From NCBI GenBank assembly GCA_016194625.1, contig JACQBB010000320.1, forward strand, positions 1 to 8,649: DNA of 8,649 nucleotides, read 5' to 3'. The position numbers and the translations under genes were made by a program. How positions within the stretch are numbered: position 1 is the stretch's first letter; every line of letters begins with the position of its first letter. The DNA is from Elusimicrobiota bacterium (GTDB lineage Bacteria; Elusimicrobiota; Elusimicrobia; UBA1565; UBA9628). Under the pieces are notes generated by a model, which saw only the letters and a program-made list of their open reading frames with translations, searched no databases and was not told the origin of the DNA. Shown one piece after another: positions 1-6,426 of this stretch.

Positions 1-474
1 CGCGCCCGCCAGCGCGTCGAGGCACGCCGCGGCGAGAAGGGGCGAGACCTCGAGCGAGAACCAGAACGAGCGTCCCCAGTTCTTCTCGTGGGTCGACAGG
101 ACGCGCTCGACGGCGACGCCGAGCAGCGACGACGCCGCCAGGAGGAAGGCGGCGAACGCCGCGGTCAGCAGGAAGGCCGCGGCCATCGAGGCGGCGGCGC
201 GGCGCTCGGCGGAGAGCGGGAGAGGCGCCTCCGCGTCGACGGCCTCCGCCGACGCGGAGGCGGCGCCGGACGCGGCCCCGATCAGTACCGCCGCCAGCGG
301 CGCGCCGACCAGCATCCACGCGGTCAGCGCGGCCTCGACGGCGAGACGCGGCTCGAGGCCCGTCGTCGACGAGACGAGGCGGCACACCGGCAGGGTCGCC
401 AGGAAGGCCAGCGCGGCGCTCAGCGCCGACAGGCGGTTGCGGCGGAACTCGAGACGGAGAAGTTCGGCGGTCAT
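1..474 (-). CDS. ABC-2-like transporter permease, N-terminal 158 residues (runs off the left edge)
   Basis: Translating the minus strand from the ATG at 474-472 gives 158 codons with no stop before the window ends. The start is set by a 4-base ATGA overlap with the stop of the ABC ATPase gene and by a GGAGGA Shine-Dalgarno at 488-483, 8 nt upstream. The protein opens with a short basic stretch (MTAELLRLEFRRNR), then shows hydrophobic segments near residues 16-35, 47-72, 95-122 and from about 145. Between the second and third lies an acidic-to-basic loop (EAPLPLSAERR, residues 82-92). It resembles the cytosolic loop of ABC-2 permeases, where an E-rich stretch precedes LPxSxxRR. It presumably forms the membrane channel for the adjacent ATPase. 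I infer the family from topology and position rather than from a strong motif. The substrate is unknown, and the C-terminal half lies outside the window. Confidence 0.75.
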   Translation of the reverse strand, partial: MTAELLRLEFRRNRLSALSAALAFLATLPVCRLVSSTTGLEPRLAVEAALTAWMLVGAPLAAVLIGAASGAASASAEAVDAEAPLPLSAERRAAASMAAAFLLTAAFAAFLLAASSLLGVAVERVLSTHEKNWGRSFWFSLEVSPLLAAACLDALAGA

Positions 475-1355
475 CGGTCGGGTCCTCCGGTCAGCGACAG
501 CAGGCACGGGAAGATCTGCTCGGATTTCAAGGGGGCCACAGACGGGGCCTCGAGCGCGGCGTCGCCGAGCAGGCGCTCCCGCGCGCCCGCGTCGAGCACC
601 GCCCAGCGGCGCACGGGGCCCTCGCCCGCGAGCGGCACGGCTCCGGCGGGCGCGGGGGCGGTCCGGCCGTCGCGCACCCGCGCGGAGACGACGCGGCCCT
701 GGGCGCGCAGGTCGTCCATCGACCAGCGTCCCGCCAGGCGCCCGCCGCCCATCAGCCAGACCTCGTCGAGGAGCCCCGACAGCTCGTCCATGCGGTGGCT
801 GGTGACGAGGACGGTCTTGCCCTCGGCCGACAACTCGGCGACCAGCCCCGCGAGGACCTCCTCGCGCACGAGGGCGTCGAGCCCGGATGTCGGCTCGTCC
901 AGCAGGTACAGCGCCGGGTCGTGCGCGGCCGCGCAGACCCACGCCAGCTTGCCGAGGGTCCCCTTGCTCGCCCCAGCGACCGGCGTCGACGGGTCCAGGG
1001 CGAGACGGCGACACAGCGCGCCGGCTCGCTCCCGGTCCCAGCCGGGGAAGAGGCCGGCGCGCAGGTCGAGGACGTCGCTCACGCTCGCGCGCGGGTCGAA
1101 GGTCGGCCGCTCCGGGACGTAGCCGACGCGGGCGCGGATCGCGCCGGAGGCGTCCGGCCGCAGGCCCAGCACCTCGACGCGGCCGGAGTCGGCCTGCAGG
1201 AGGTCGAGCATCACCTTGAAGAGCGTGGTCTTGCCCTCGCCGTTGCGGCCGAGCAGGCCGATCACGCGTCCCGCGTCGGCGTCCGCGCTGAACCCGTCCA
1301 GCACGGCTTTGCGGCCGAACGCGCGACGGACGTCCTCGAGAACGATGGGCTTCAT
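471..1355 (-). CDS. ABC transporter ATP-binding protein (YtrB-like, GntR-linked)
   Basis: This is a 294-residue ABC ATPase that should energise the permease encoded next to it. Walker A is GRNGEGKT (36-43), Walker B is LYLLDEP (149-155) followed by the D-loop SGLD (157-160), and the H-loop is TSH (185-187). The signature region reads SKGTLGK (130-136) in place of LSGGQ, and the Q-loop region is YVPE (79-82), with Glu where Gln is usual. The FPGWD stretch (103-107) resembles a (Y/F)PxWD motif I recall from ATPases paired with YtrA-type regulators. About 90 residues after the nucleotide-binding core form a variable C-terminal extension. The start has a good Shine-Dalgarno, GGGAGGA at 1365-1359. 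The gene overlaps the regulator and the permease by 4 bases each, so the three are probably translationally coupled. Related systems often respond to cell-envelope stress or antibiotics, but the substrate here cannot be told. Confidence 0.93.
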   Translation of the reverse strand: MKPIVLEDVRRAFGRKAVLDGFSADADAGRVIGLLGRNGEGKTTLFKVMLDLLQADSGRVEVLGLRPDASGAIRARVGYVPERPTFDPRASVSDVLDLRAGLFPGWDRERAGALCRRLALDPSTPVAGASKGTLGKLAWVCAAAHDPALYLLDEPTSGLDALVREEVLAGLVAELSAEGKTVLVTSHRMDELSGLLDEVWLMGGGRLAGRWSMDDLRAQGRVVSARVRDGRTAPAPAGAVPLAGEGPVRRWAVLDAGARERLLGDAALEAPSVAPLKSEQIFPCLLSLTGGPDR

Positions 1356-1723
1356 GCGTCCTCCCGGCGCGCGCGGCGCGCCGCTTCCTTTATATCCGTC
1401 CAGTCCAACCCGGCCCGGCGAGCCATCCGCAGCGCCTCGGTCAGGGCGCCGCGCGCGGCGTCCAGCCCGTCCTTGGCGCGGCGCGGAGCCGAGGCGGCGA
1501 CGACCGTCCCTTCGCCGCGGCGCGACTCCAGGACCCCTTCGGCGACCAGCTCGCGCACCGCGCGGGCGACGGTGTTCGGGTTCACCTTCAGCGTCTCGGC
1601 GAGGCCCCGCACGGACGGCGCGGGGTCTCCGGGACGCAGAGTCCCGCGCGCGACCAGCCCGCGCAGGCCGGACTTGATCTGCTCGTTGAGCGGGACGGCG
1701 GAGCCGAGGTCGATCTGGATCAT
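1352..1723 (-). CDS. GntR-family transcriptional regulator, YtrA subfamily
   Basis: This 123-residue protein has a winged helix-turn-helix at about residues 11-76 and only a short C-terminal helical tail (about 82-118). That matches the small effector domain of the YtrA subfamily rather than the large FadR or HutC domains. Diagnostic stretches are PLNEQI (11-16), PSVRGLAETLKVNPNTVARA (36-55) and the wing residues RRGEGT (68-73). The usual Leu before PSVR is Ala here. It is the first gene of an operon with an ABC ATPase and a permease, the normal YtrA-type arrangement, in which the regulator represses its own operon. There is no clear Shine-Dalgarno before the ATG at 1723-1721. The predicted 5' leader is only about 15 nt and is almost entirely operator sequence. 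The inducing signal is unknown. Confidence 0.93.
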   Translation of the reverse strand: MIQIDLGSAVPLNEQIKSGLRGLVARGTLRPGDPAPSVRGLAETLKVNPNTVARAVRELVAEGVLESRRGEGTVVAASAPRRAKDGLDAARGALTEALRMARRAGLDWTDIKEAARRARREDA

Positions 1724-1724
1724 T

Positions 1725-1746
1725 GTGTACTACCGTACTAGTACAC
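1725..1746. promoter_or_regulatory. Likely operator of the YtrA-type regulator (perfect inverted repeat)
   Basis: GTGTACTA (1725-1732) and TAGTACAC (1739-1746) form a perfect 8-bp inverted repeat around the 6-bp spacer CCGTAC. The repeat covers the last two bases of the -10 box, the predicted transcription start and nearly all of the short leader. Each arm contains the GT...AC pattern of GntR operators, and the layout resembles the AGTGTA-gap-TACACT type I recall for YtrA-like proteins. A further half-site, TACAC at 1749-1753, repeats TACAC at 1742-1746 with a 7-bp step. Binding here would block RNA polymerase, so I infer autorepression. Confidence 0.8.
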
Positions 1747-1773
1747 TATACACCCGGAGCGCCCGGTTGTCAA
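1745..1773 (-). promoter_or_regulatory. Sigma70-type promoter of the gntR-ABC operon
   Basis: Reading the minus strand, TTGACA (1773-1768, six of six matches to consensus) is followed after exactly 17 bp by TATAGT (1750-1745, five of six). Transcription is predicted to start near 1738, about 15 nt before the ATG. This is the strongest promoter-like sequence in the window and stands out as an AT-rich patch. Such a promoter would be highly active unless repressed, which fits the overlapping operator. Confidence 0.85.
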
Positions 1774-1787
1774 GGGGGGGCGGCGGC

Positions 1788-4700
1788 TCAGTCGGCCGCG
1801 GCCGCCGCGGCGGGCTCGCCGACGGAGAAGTAGCGGGCCTGCGGGTGGTGGAAGACGAGCGCGGACACGCTGGCCTCGGGCTCCATCATGAAGCCCTCGG
1901 TCAGGCGCACGCCGATCGCCTCGGGGTGGAGCAGGTCGAACAGCTTCGTCTGGTCCTCGAGGTTCGGGCAGGCGGGATAGCCGAAGCTGACGCGCAGGCC
2001 GCGGTAGCGCGCCTGGAACTTCTCGCGCACGCTCATGCCCGCGGGGTCGCCGATGCCCCACATCTTGCGCAGGCGCTCGTGCAGGAGCTCGGCGAAGCCC
2101 TCGGCCGACTCAATCGCGAGCGCCTGCAGGGCGTGGGAGCGCAGGTACTCGCCGGAGTCGCGGTACTGGTCGGACAGCTCGCGCACGCCGGCGCCGCAGG
2201 TGACGACGAACATGCCGACGAAGTCGCGCTCGCCGCCCTTCGGCCGCACGAAGTCGGCCAGGCACAGGCGCTCGCCGCGCGGCTGGCGCGGGAAGTCGAA
2301 GCTCGCCAGCGGCGCGGCGGCCTTCGGCGACTCGTACAGGTTCAGCCGGTCGCCCTCCGAGTCCGCCGAGAAGAACTTGTACACGGCCTTGGCCGTGATC
2401 AGCTTCCTCTCAAGGACCTCGTCCTGGAGCGCGTGGACGCGCTTGGTCAGCTCGACGGCCTTCGGGTTCTTGTCCTTGAGCAGCTGCTCGAGGTTGCCGC
2501 GCAGGCCGAGGTGCTTGCCGTACAGCATGATCGGGTTCACGTACTCGAAGATGCGGTCCACGTCGAAGTCCGACAACTCGTGCAGGCGCAGGTCCGGCGG
2601 GACCGGCGGCGGCGCGTCGTGGACGACCACCGCGCGCGGCGTCTCGACGGCCGCGGCGCCGTCGAGCGCGGCCGCGGGGGTCTCCACGCGCAGGTATTCT
2701 TGGAGCTCGCGGTTCTTGGCCAGCAGGGCCTCGCGCTTCTCGCCGAAGTAGTCGTTGGCCAGCGACAGGCCGCCCATCGCGTCCTTCGCGTAGAACACCG
2801 GGCCGTCGTAGGCGCGCGCGATGCGCTTGGCCGTGAAGCGCGCCGACAGCGCCGCGCCGCCGACCAGCACGGGCAGGCGCACGCCGGCCGCGGTCAGGTC
2901 CTCCGCGGTGACGACCATCTGCTGGGCGGACTTGACCAGCAGGCCGGACAGGCCGATCGCGTCGGGCTTGTGCGCCTTGACCGCCTCGAGCAGCTGCTCG
3001 GGCGCGATCTTGATGCCCAGGTCCACGACCTTGTAGCCGTTGTTCTTGAGGATGATGTGCACCAGGTTCTTGCCGATGTCGTGCACGTCGCCCTTCACGG
3101 TGGCGAGCAGGATGGTCGCGCGCGCGGACTGGTCGCCGGCCGTCATGTGCGGCTCCAGGCGCGCCACCGCCGCCTTCATCACCTCGGCCGACTGCAGGAC
3201 CTCGGCGACGATCATCGAGTTGGCGCCGAACAGGCGGCCGACCTCGTCCATGCCCTTCATCAGCGGGCCGTTGATGATGTCGAGCGGGGCGCGCGTCTTG
3301 AGCAGCTCGTCGAGGTCCTCGGCCAGGCCTTCCTGAGAGCCCTCGAGCACGTTCTTGGCCAGGCGCTCGTCGATGGGCAGCTTCAGGCGCGCCGACGGGT
3401 CCTTCTCGACGACCTTCGCGGCGCGGAAGTGCGCGGAGAACACGGCGACCGCGTCGAAGCCGGCGGGATGCGCGGGGTCGCCCGGGCCCTTCCAGGTGAG
3501 GAGATCCCAGGAGAGCTTCTTCTCCTCGTCCGGGATCTGCGCGTAGCGCGCCAGCTTCTCGGCGTTGACGATGGCCAGGTCCAGTCCGGCCTCGACGCAG
3601 TGGTGCAGGAACACGGCGTTCAAGACCTCGCGCCCGGCGGGGGGCAGGCCGAAGGAGACGTTGGAGATGCCCAGCACGGTGCGGCAGCGCGGGAGCTCAT
3701 CCTTGATCAGGCGGATGCCCTCGATCGTCTCGACGGCCGAGCCCCAGTAGTTCTTGTCGCCGGTGCCGGCGGGGAACACCAGCGGGTCGAAGACGATGTC
3801 CTCGGGCGAGACGCCGTACTTGGCCGTCAGCAGGTCGTAGGAGCGCTTGGCGATCGCGAGCTTGCGCTCGCGCGTCAGCGCCATGCCCATCGTCTTGTCC
3901 TCGTCGATGGTGCCGACGACCAGCGCCGCGCCGTACTTGTGCAGGAGGGGGACGACGGCTTCGAAGCGCTCCTCGCCGTCCTCCAGGTTCACGGAGTTCA
4001 GCACGCACTTGCCCGGCGTGCGCTTGAGCGCCTCCTCCATGACCGCGGCGTCGGTCGAGTCGATCATGAACGGCACCTTGACCTTCCGCGTGACCTTGTC
4101 GACGAAGGCGATCATGTCGGCCTTCTCGTCGCGGTCGGGGTTGGCCAGGCACAGGTCCACGATGTGCGCGCCGGCGCGCACCTGGTGGCGGGCGATCTCG
4201 GAGGCCGCCTCGGTCTGGCCGGAGACGATCAGCTCCTTGAACTTCTTGGAGCCGATCACGTTCGTCCGCTCGCCGACGATCAGCGGGCGGCGGTCCTCGT
4301 CGAGCGACAGCGACTCCATGCCGGAGACGGCGGCGCGGCGCGACTTGTGCGGGCGGCGCGGCGGCTTGCCCGCGACGGTCTCGGCCATCGCCTTGATGTG
4401 CGCGGGCGTGGTGCCGCAGCAGCCGCCGACCACGTTGACCCAGCCCTCGTCGGCGAAGCGCGCGACCTTCTTGGCCAGGGCCTCGGGGCTCTCGTTGTAG
4501 GCGCCGTTCTCGTCGGGCAGGCCCGCGTTCGGGTAGCAGATCGTGAACGCGCGCGTCAGCGCCGACAGCGTGCGCAGGTGGTCGGTCATGAAGTCCGGCC
4601 CGGTCGCGCAGTTCATGCCGAGCGCCAGCAGGTCGAAGTGCGCGACCGCGTCGGCGAGCGCCGAGATGTCCTGGCCGCCGAGCATCGTGCCCATGTTCTC

Positions 4701-5321
4701 GATGGACACGGACAGGATGACGGGCACCGAGCGGTTCGCGCGGCGGAACGCCTCGTGGATGCCGGCCATCGAGGCCTTGATGTTGATGGTGTCCTGCTGG
4801 GTCTCGAGCAGGACCAGGTCGGCGCCGCCCTCGAGGAGCCCTTCCGTCGCCTCGGCGTAGTTCGCCAGCACCTCGTCGAAGGTGATGCCGCCGGTGACCG
4901 AGATGGACTTGGTGCCGGGGCCCAGCGACCCGGCGACGAAGCGCGGGCGCCCGTCGGCCGAGTGCTTCTTGGCGGCCTCGCGCGCGACCTCGGCGCCGCG
5001 GCGCGCGATCAGCCGGGCCTTGTCCTGCAGGCCGTACTCGGCCAGCACGTGGCGGACCGCGCCGAAGGTGTTCGACTCGACCATGTCGGCGCCGGCGCGG
5101 AAGTACGCCTCGTGCACGTCGCGGATCACGTCGGGGCGGGTCAGCAGCAGGTTCTCGTTGCAGCCCTCGAGCTCCGCGCCGCCGAAGTCGGCGGCCGTGA
5201 GGTCGCGCGCCTGCAGCATCGTCCCCATGCCGCCGTCGAGCACCAGCACGCGGCGGTGCAGCAGCTCGCGCAGCTCGTCCTCGCGTCCGCGATCGGCGTA
5301 GATCCGTCGTCCGTGGCTCAT
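1788..5321 (-). CDS. metH: Cobalamin-dependent methionine synthase (5-methyltetrahydrofolate-homocysteine methyltransferase)
   Basis: MetH moves a methyl group from 5-methyltetrahydrofolate to homocysteine through enzyme-bound cobalamin, in the cytoplasm. All four modules are present in 1177 residues, slightly shorter than the E. coli enzyme (about 1227). The homocysteine domain (about 20-320) has LDGGMGT (28-34) and the zinc cysteines C238 (GMNCATG) and C301/C302 (GGCCGT). The pterin domain (about 345-610) begins at [12 protein letters not shown] (350-361). The cap and cobalamin domains (about 645-865) contain DVHDIG (745-750), with H747 as the expected cobalt ligand, plus GLSGLL (790-795) and VGGA (820-823). 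An Ala/Pro-rich linker (about 880-910) leads to the AdoMet-binding reactivation domain (about 911-1177), with [10 protein letters not shown] (1110-1119). The ATG has a good Shine-Dalgarno, AAAGGAA (5330-5324). No metF, flavodoxin or B12 gene lies nearby. Expression is probably controlled by the attenuator-like leader. Confidence 0.98.
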   Translation of the reverse strand: MSHGRRIYADRGREDELRELLHRRVLVLDGGMGTMLQARDLTAADFGGAELEGCNENLLLTRPDVIRDVHEAYFRAGADMVESNTFGAVRHVLAEYGLQDKARLIARRGAEVAREAAKKHSADGRPRFVAGSLGPGTKSISVTGGITFDEVLANYAEATEGLLEGGADLVLLETQQDTINIKASMAGIHEAFRRANRSVPVILSVSIENMGTMLGGQDISALADAVAHFDLLALGMNCATGPDFMTDHLRTLSALTRAFTICYPNAGLPDENGAYNESPEALAKKVARFADEGWVNVVGGCCGTTPAHIKAMAETVAGKPPRRPHKSRRAAVSGMESLSLDEDRRPLIVGERTNVIGSKKFKELIVSGQTEAASEIARHQVRAGAHIVDLCLANPDRDEKADMIAFVDKVTRKVKVPFMIDSTDAAVMEEALKRTPGKCVLNSVNLEDGEERFEAVVPLLHKYGAALVVGTIDEDKTMGMALTRERKLAIAKRSYDLLTAKYGVSPEDIVFDPLVFPAGTGDKNYWGSAVETIEGIRLIKDELPRCRTVLGISNVSFGLPPAGREVLNAVFLHHCVEAGLDLAIVNAEKLARYAQIPDEEKKLSWDLLTWKGPGDPAHPAGFDAVAVFSAHFRAAKVVEKDPSARLKLPIDERLAKNVLEGSQEGLAEDLDELLKTRAPLDIINGPLMKGMDEVGRLFGANSMIVAEVLQSAEVMKAAVARLEPHMTAGDQSARATILLATVKGDVHDIGKNLVHIILKNNGYKVVDLGIKIAPEQLLEAVKAHKPDAIGLSGLLVKSAQQMVVTAEDLTAAGVRLPVLVGGAALSARFTAKRIARAYDGPVFYAKDAMGGLSLANDYFGEKREALLAKNRELQEYLRVETPAAALDGAAAVETPRAVVVHDAPPPVPPDLRLHELSDFDVDRIFEYVNPIMLYGKHLGLRGNLEQLLKDKNPKAVELTKRVHALQDEVLERKLITAKAVYKFFSADSEGDRLNLYESPKAAAPLASFDFPRQPRGERLCLADFVRPKGGERDFVGMFVVTCGAGVRELSDQYRDSGEYLRSHALQALAIESAEGFAELLHERLRKMWGIGDPAGMSVREKFQARYRGLRVSFGYPACPNLEDQTKLFDLLHPEAIGVRLTEGFMMEPEASVSALVFHHPQARYFSVGEPAAAAAAD

Positions 5322-5426
5322 GGTTCCTTTAAAAGAGAAAAACCGCGCCGGAAGGCGCGGTCCTCAGGACGCCTCTTTAGCACCCAGCGGGCCTGGGGCA
5401 ATTCGGCCGAAATCCTCGCCTCCGAC
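5322..5426 (-). promoter_or_regulatory. Predicted structured 5' leader of metH (candidate attenuator or riboswitch)
   Basis: The only visible promoter for metH lies at 5462-5433, giving a predicted leader of about 105 nt. Reading minus, the leader can form a hairpin GCCCCAG (5399-5393) with CTGGGTGC (5387-5380), one T bulged and loop GCCCG. This is followed by a small helix GTCC (5370-5367) with GGAC (5363-5360), and then the terminator-like hairpin at 5361-5342. An alternative helix pairs GGCG-TCC (5373-5367) with GGA and CGCC (5363-5361, 5357-5354). It would use the terminator's whole 5' arm and so act as an antiterminator. An earlier stem, GGCG (5420-5417) with TGCC (5400-5397), competes with the first hairpin. 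I could not match it to the SAM-I, SAM-II, SAH or cobalamin riboswitch consensus. No folding energies were calculated. Confidence 0.5.
5331..5361 (-). terminator. Intrinsic-terminator-like hairpin plus T-run directly before the metH ribosome binding site
   Basis: On the minus strand a perfect 8-bp stem, ACCGCGCC (5361-5354) with GGCGCGGT (5349-5342), closes a TTCC tetraloop. It is followed at once by TTTTCTCTTTT (5341-5331). The T-run lies on one side only, so it points leftward, toward metH. The T-run ends one base before the metH Shine-Dalgarno. It could end transcripts of the upstream TPR-protein gene. Since metH has no room for a promoter after it, metH transcription must also pass through it. 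Confidence 0.8.
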
Positions 5427-5432
5427 GCGTAC

Positions 5433-5462
5433 AGTATAGCCCTTCCCCGACGGGCCCCGCAA
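5433..5462 (-). promoter_or_regulatory. Candidate metH promoter
   Basis: Reading minus, TTGCGG (5462-5457; matches only in TTG) and TATACT (5438-5433; five of six) are separated by 18 bp, giving a predicted start near 5426. The -10 is convincing in such GC-rich DNA, while the -35 is weak. It lies just past the stop codon of the upstream gene and before the attenuator-like hairpin. Confidence 0.6.
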
Positions 5463-5467
5463 GGCCG

Positions 5468-6334
5468 CTACCGGACGATGTCGGCGAAGTCGTCGCGGCC
5501 GCTCAAGTCGCGGAAGTCGATGTCGTCGCGCGCGCGCTGCGCGAGCGAGCGGTCGAGCTTGACCGCCTCGGCCAGCTCGCGCACCGCCTCGTTCTGCCGG
5601 CCCGTGAGCGCCAGCATCGCCGCGTGCGCGTAGCGCGCCAGCGCCAGCTCCGGCGCGAGCGCCGCCGCGGTCTCCGCTTCCACCGACGCCTCCTCGAGGT
5701 TCCCCATGTCGAACACCAGATGGGCGTTCGTCGCGTGGGCGAAGGCGCGGTCGGTGCGGGCGCGGGGGTTGTACACGCGGACCAGCAGGAAGCGGTAGTG
5801 ACGCGGGTTCTCGCGGCTCTCGTAGGCGAGCAGCGCGCAGGTGCCCAGCGGGTTGAACTCGCCGCCGGCCCAGCGCCACTCGGGCCCCGGCCAGCCGCTC
5901 TTCAGCCGCGGAGACAGCGTGCCCGTCGACAGGATGGTCTCGGCGAGAAGGGGACGGTCGCCGATCGGGCCGTCGCCGATCCGCTCCGGGTAGCCCTTGC
6001 GGGTGTAGCCGCCCTTGCGCAGGGCCGCCTCAGCCTTCTTGAACGCGCGCTCGTCCCAGCTCAGCGCGCCGTCGGCCTCGAGCGTCCACCGCCGCGCGGC
6101 CTTCTCCTGACCGACCGGGATGTTCATCGTCCCGACGCGCGTCGAGATCGGCTCCGACGACAGCGCGTCGCCCAGCTTCGGGTACGACAGCACCGAGAAC
6201 GCGACGCCGCAGGCGTCGTTCCAGCCGACCGTCTTCCAGACCTCGCGCTCGATGGTCACGTCGTCCATGTTCTGCGCGGCGGCGCGCGGCGCGGCGGCGG
6301 CGAGCAGGACGGCGAGCGCGGGGAGGGGGACCAC
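5468..6334 (-). CDS. Putative exported protein with C-terminal TPR-like repeats, function unknown
   Basis: I do not recognise this 288-residue protein as a named family. It begins with a hydrophobic Ala/Leu-rich stretch ending AAAQ (residues 1-21) that looks like a signal peptide, although the usual N-terminal basic residue is missing. Residues about 25-195 form a domain with two cysteines (C42, C166) and an aromatic patch, WPGPEWRWAGGEF (148-160). Residues about 196-265 look like two TPR helix pairs: AHATNAHLVFDMGNLEEA, then ALAPELALARYAHAAMLAL and GRQNEAVRELAEAV. The tail DIDFRDLSGRDDFADIV (271-287) matches the 'D-DF-L--D--F--L' ending common after bacterial TPR arrays. The GTG at 6334-6332 is chosen because it keeps the signal peptide. 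It has no Shine-Dalgarno and sits 6 nt after a TATAAT. The gene ends 146 bp before metH on the same strand and is unlikely to share its function. Confidence 0.8.
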   Translation of the reverse strand: MVPLPALAVLLAAAAPRAAAQNMDDVTIEREVWKTVGWNDACGVAFSVLSYPKLGDALSSEPISTRVGTMNIPVGQEKAARRWTLEADGALSWDERAFKKAEAALRKGGYTRKGYPERIGDGPIGDRPLLAETILSTGTLSPRLKSGWPGPEWRWAGGEFNPLGTCALLAYESRENPRHYRFLLVRVYNPRARTDRAFAHATNAHLVFDMGNLEEASVEAETAAALAPELALARYAHAAMLALTGRQNEAVRELAEAVKLDRSLAQRARDDIDFRDLSGRDDFADIVR

Positions 6335-6340
6335 GGCCCG

Positions 6341-6346
6341 ATTATA
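6341..6346 (-). promoter_or_regulatory. Consensus -10 box of the TPR-protein gene (possible leaderless start)
   Basis: A perfect TATAAT (6346-6341 on the minus strand) lies 6 nt before the GTG start codon. A start site 7 nt downstream of the box falls on the G of that GTG. No good -35 hexamer appears 16-18 bp upstream, where the DNA is nearly all G and C, so an activator may be needed or the box may be fortuitous. Confidence 0.5.
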
Positions 6347-6373
6347 GGATTTCCGGCGGCGGGGGGCCGCGCC

Positions 6374-6403
6374 TTGACAGGTCCGGCCCGGCGGGCCTAC
6401 ACT
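6374..6403 (+). promoter_or_regulatory. Promoter of the small secreted-protein gene
   Basis: TTGACA (6374-6379, perfect) and TACACT (6398-6403, four of six) are separated by 18 bp. The predicted start near 6410 leaves a leader of about 16 nt containing the Shine-Dalgarno GAGAGGAA (6414-6421). The spacer is occupied by a palindrome (separate entry). Confidence 0.7.
6385..6397. repeat. Perfect inverted repeat inside a promoter spacer
   Basis: GGCCCG (6385-6390) and CGGGCC (6392-6397) are perfect inverted copies around a single G, placed between the -35 and -10 boxes of the plus-strand promoter. It could be an operator, but all-GC palindromes arise often by chance in DNA of this composition. 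Confidence 0.4.
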
Positions 6404-6426
6404 GCCCTCACCGAGAGAGGAACCGA

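Noticed and set aside
88..1122. A 344-codon plus-strand open frame over the permease and ABC ATPase genes
   Set aside because: It is the antisense shadow of two genes with clear motifs, and its product is Arg/Ser-rich with no domain or ribosome binding site.
5318..5383. A 21-codon GTG-started reading frame in the metH leader ending in a TGA that overlaps the metH ATG
   Set aside because: It has no ribosome binding site, no Met codons or other sign of leader-peptide attenuation, and runs through the terminator hairpin. The overlap is probably chance.
5322..5426. SAM-I, SAH or cobalamin riboswitch in the metH leader
   Set aside because: I looked for their conserved cores (SAM-I kink-turn region, SAH GAGGAGCGCUGC-like stretch, B12 box) and found none. 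A CCCAGG resembling part of the SAH motif is not enough.
795..5633. A 1612-codon open frame on the plus strand, antisense to metH and parts of its neighbours
   Set aside because: It mirrors the codon pattern of metH on the other strand. At this GC content the opposite frame rarely meets a stop. The product is a Val/Leu/Asp/Arg/His-rich string without recognisable domains, while the minus strand encodes a full MetH.
6266..6268. The ATG here as an alternative start for the TPR protein
   Set aside because: It would remove the signal-peptide-like N-terminus and has no Shine-Dalgarno. It remains possible if the GTG is not used.
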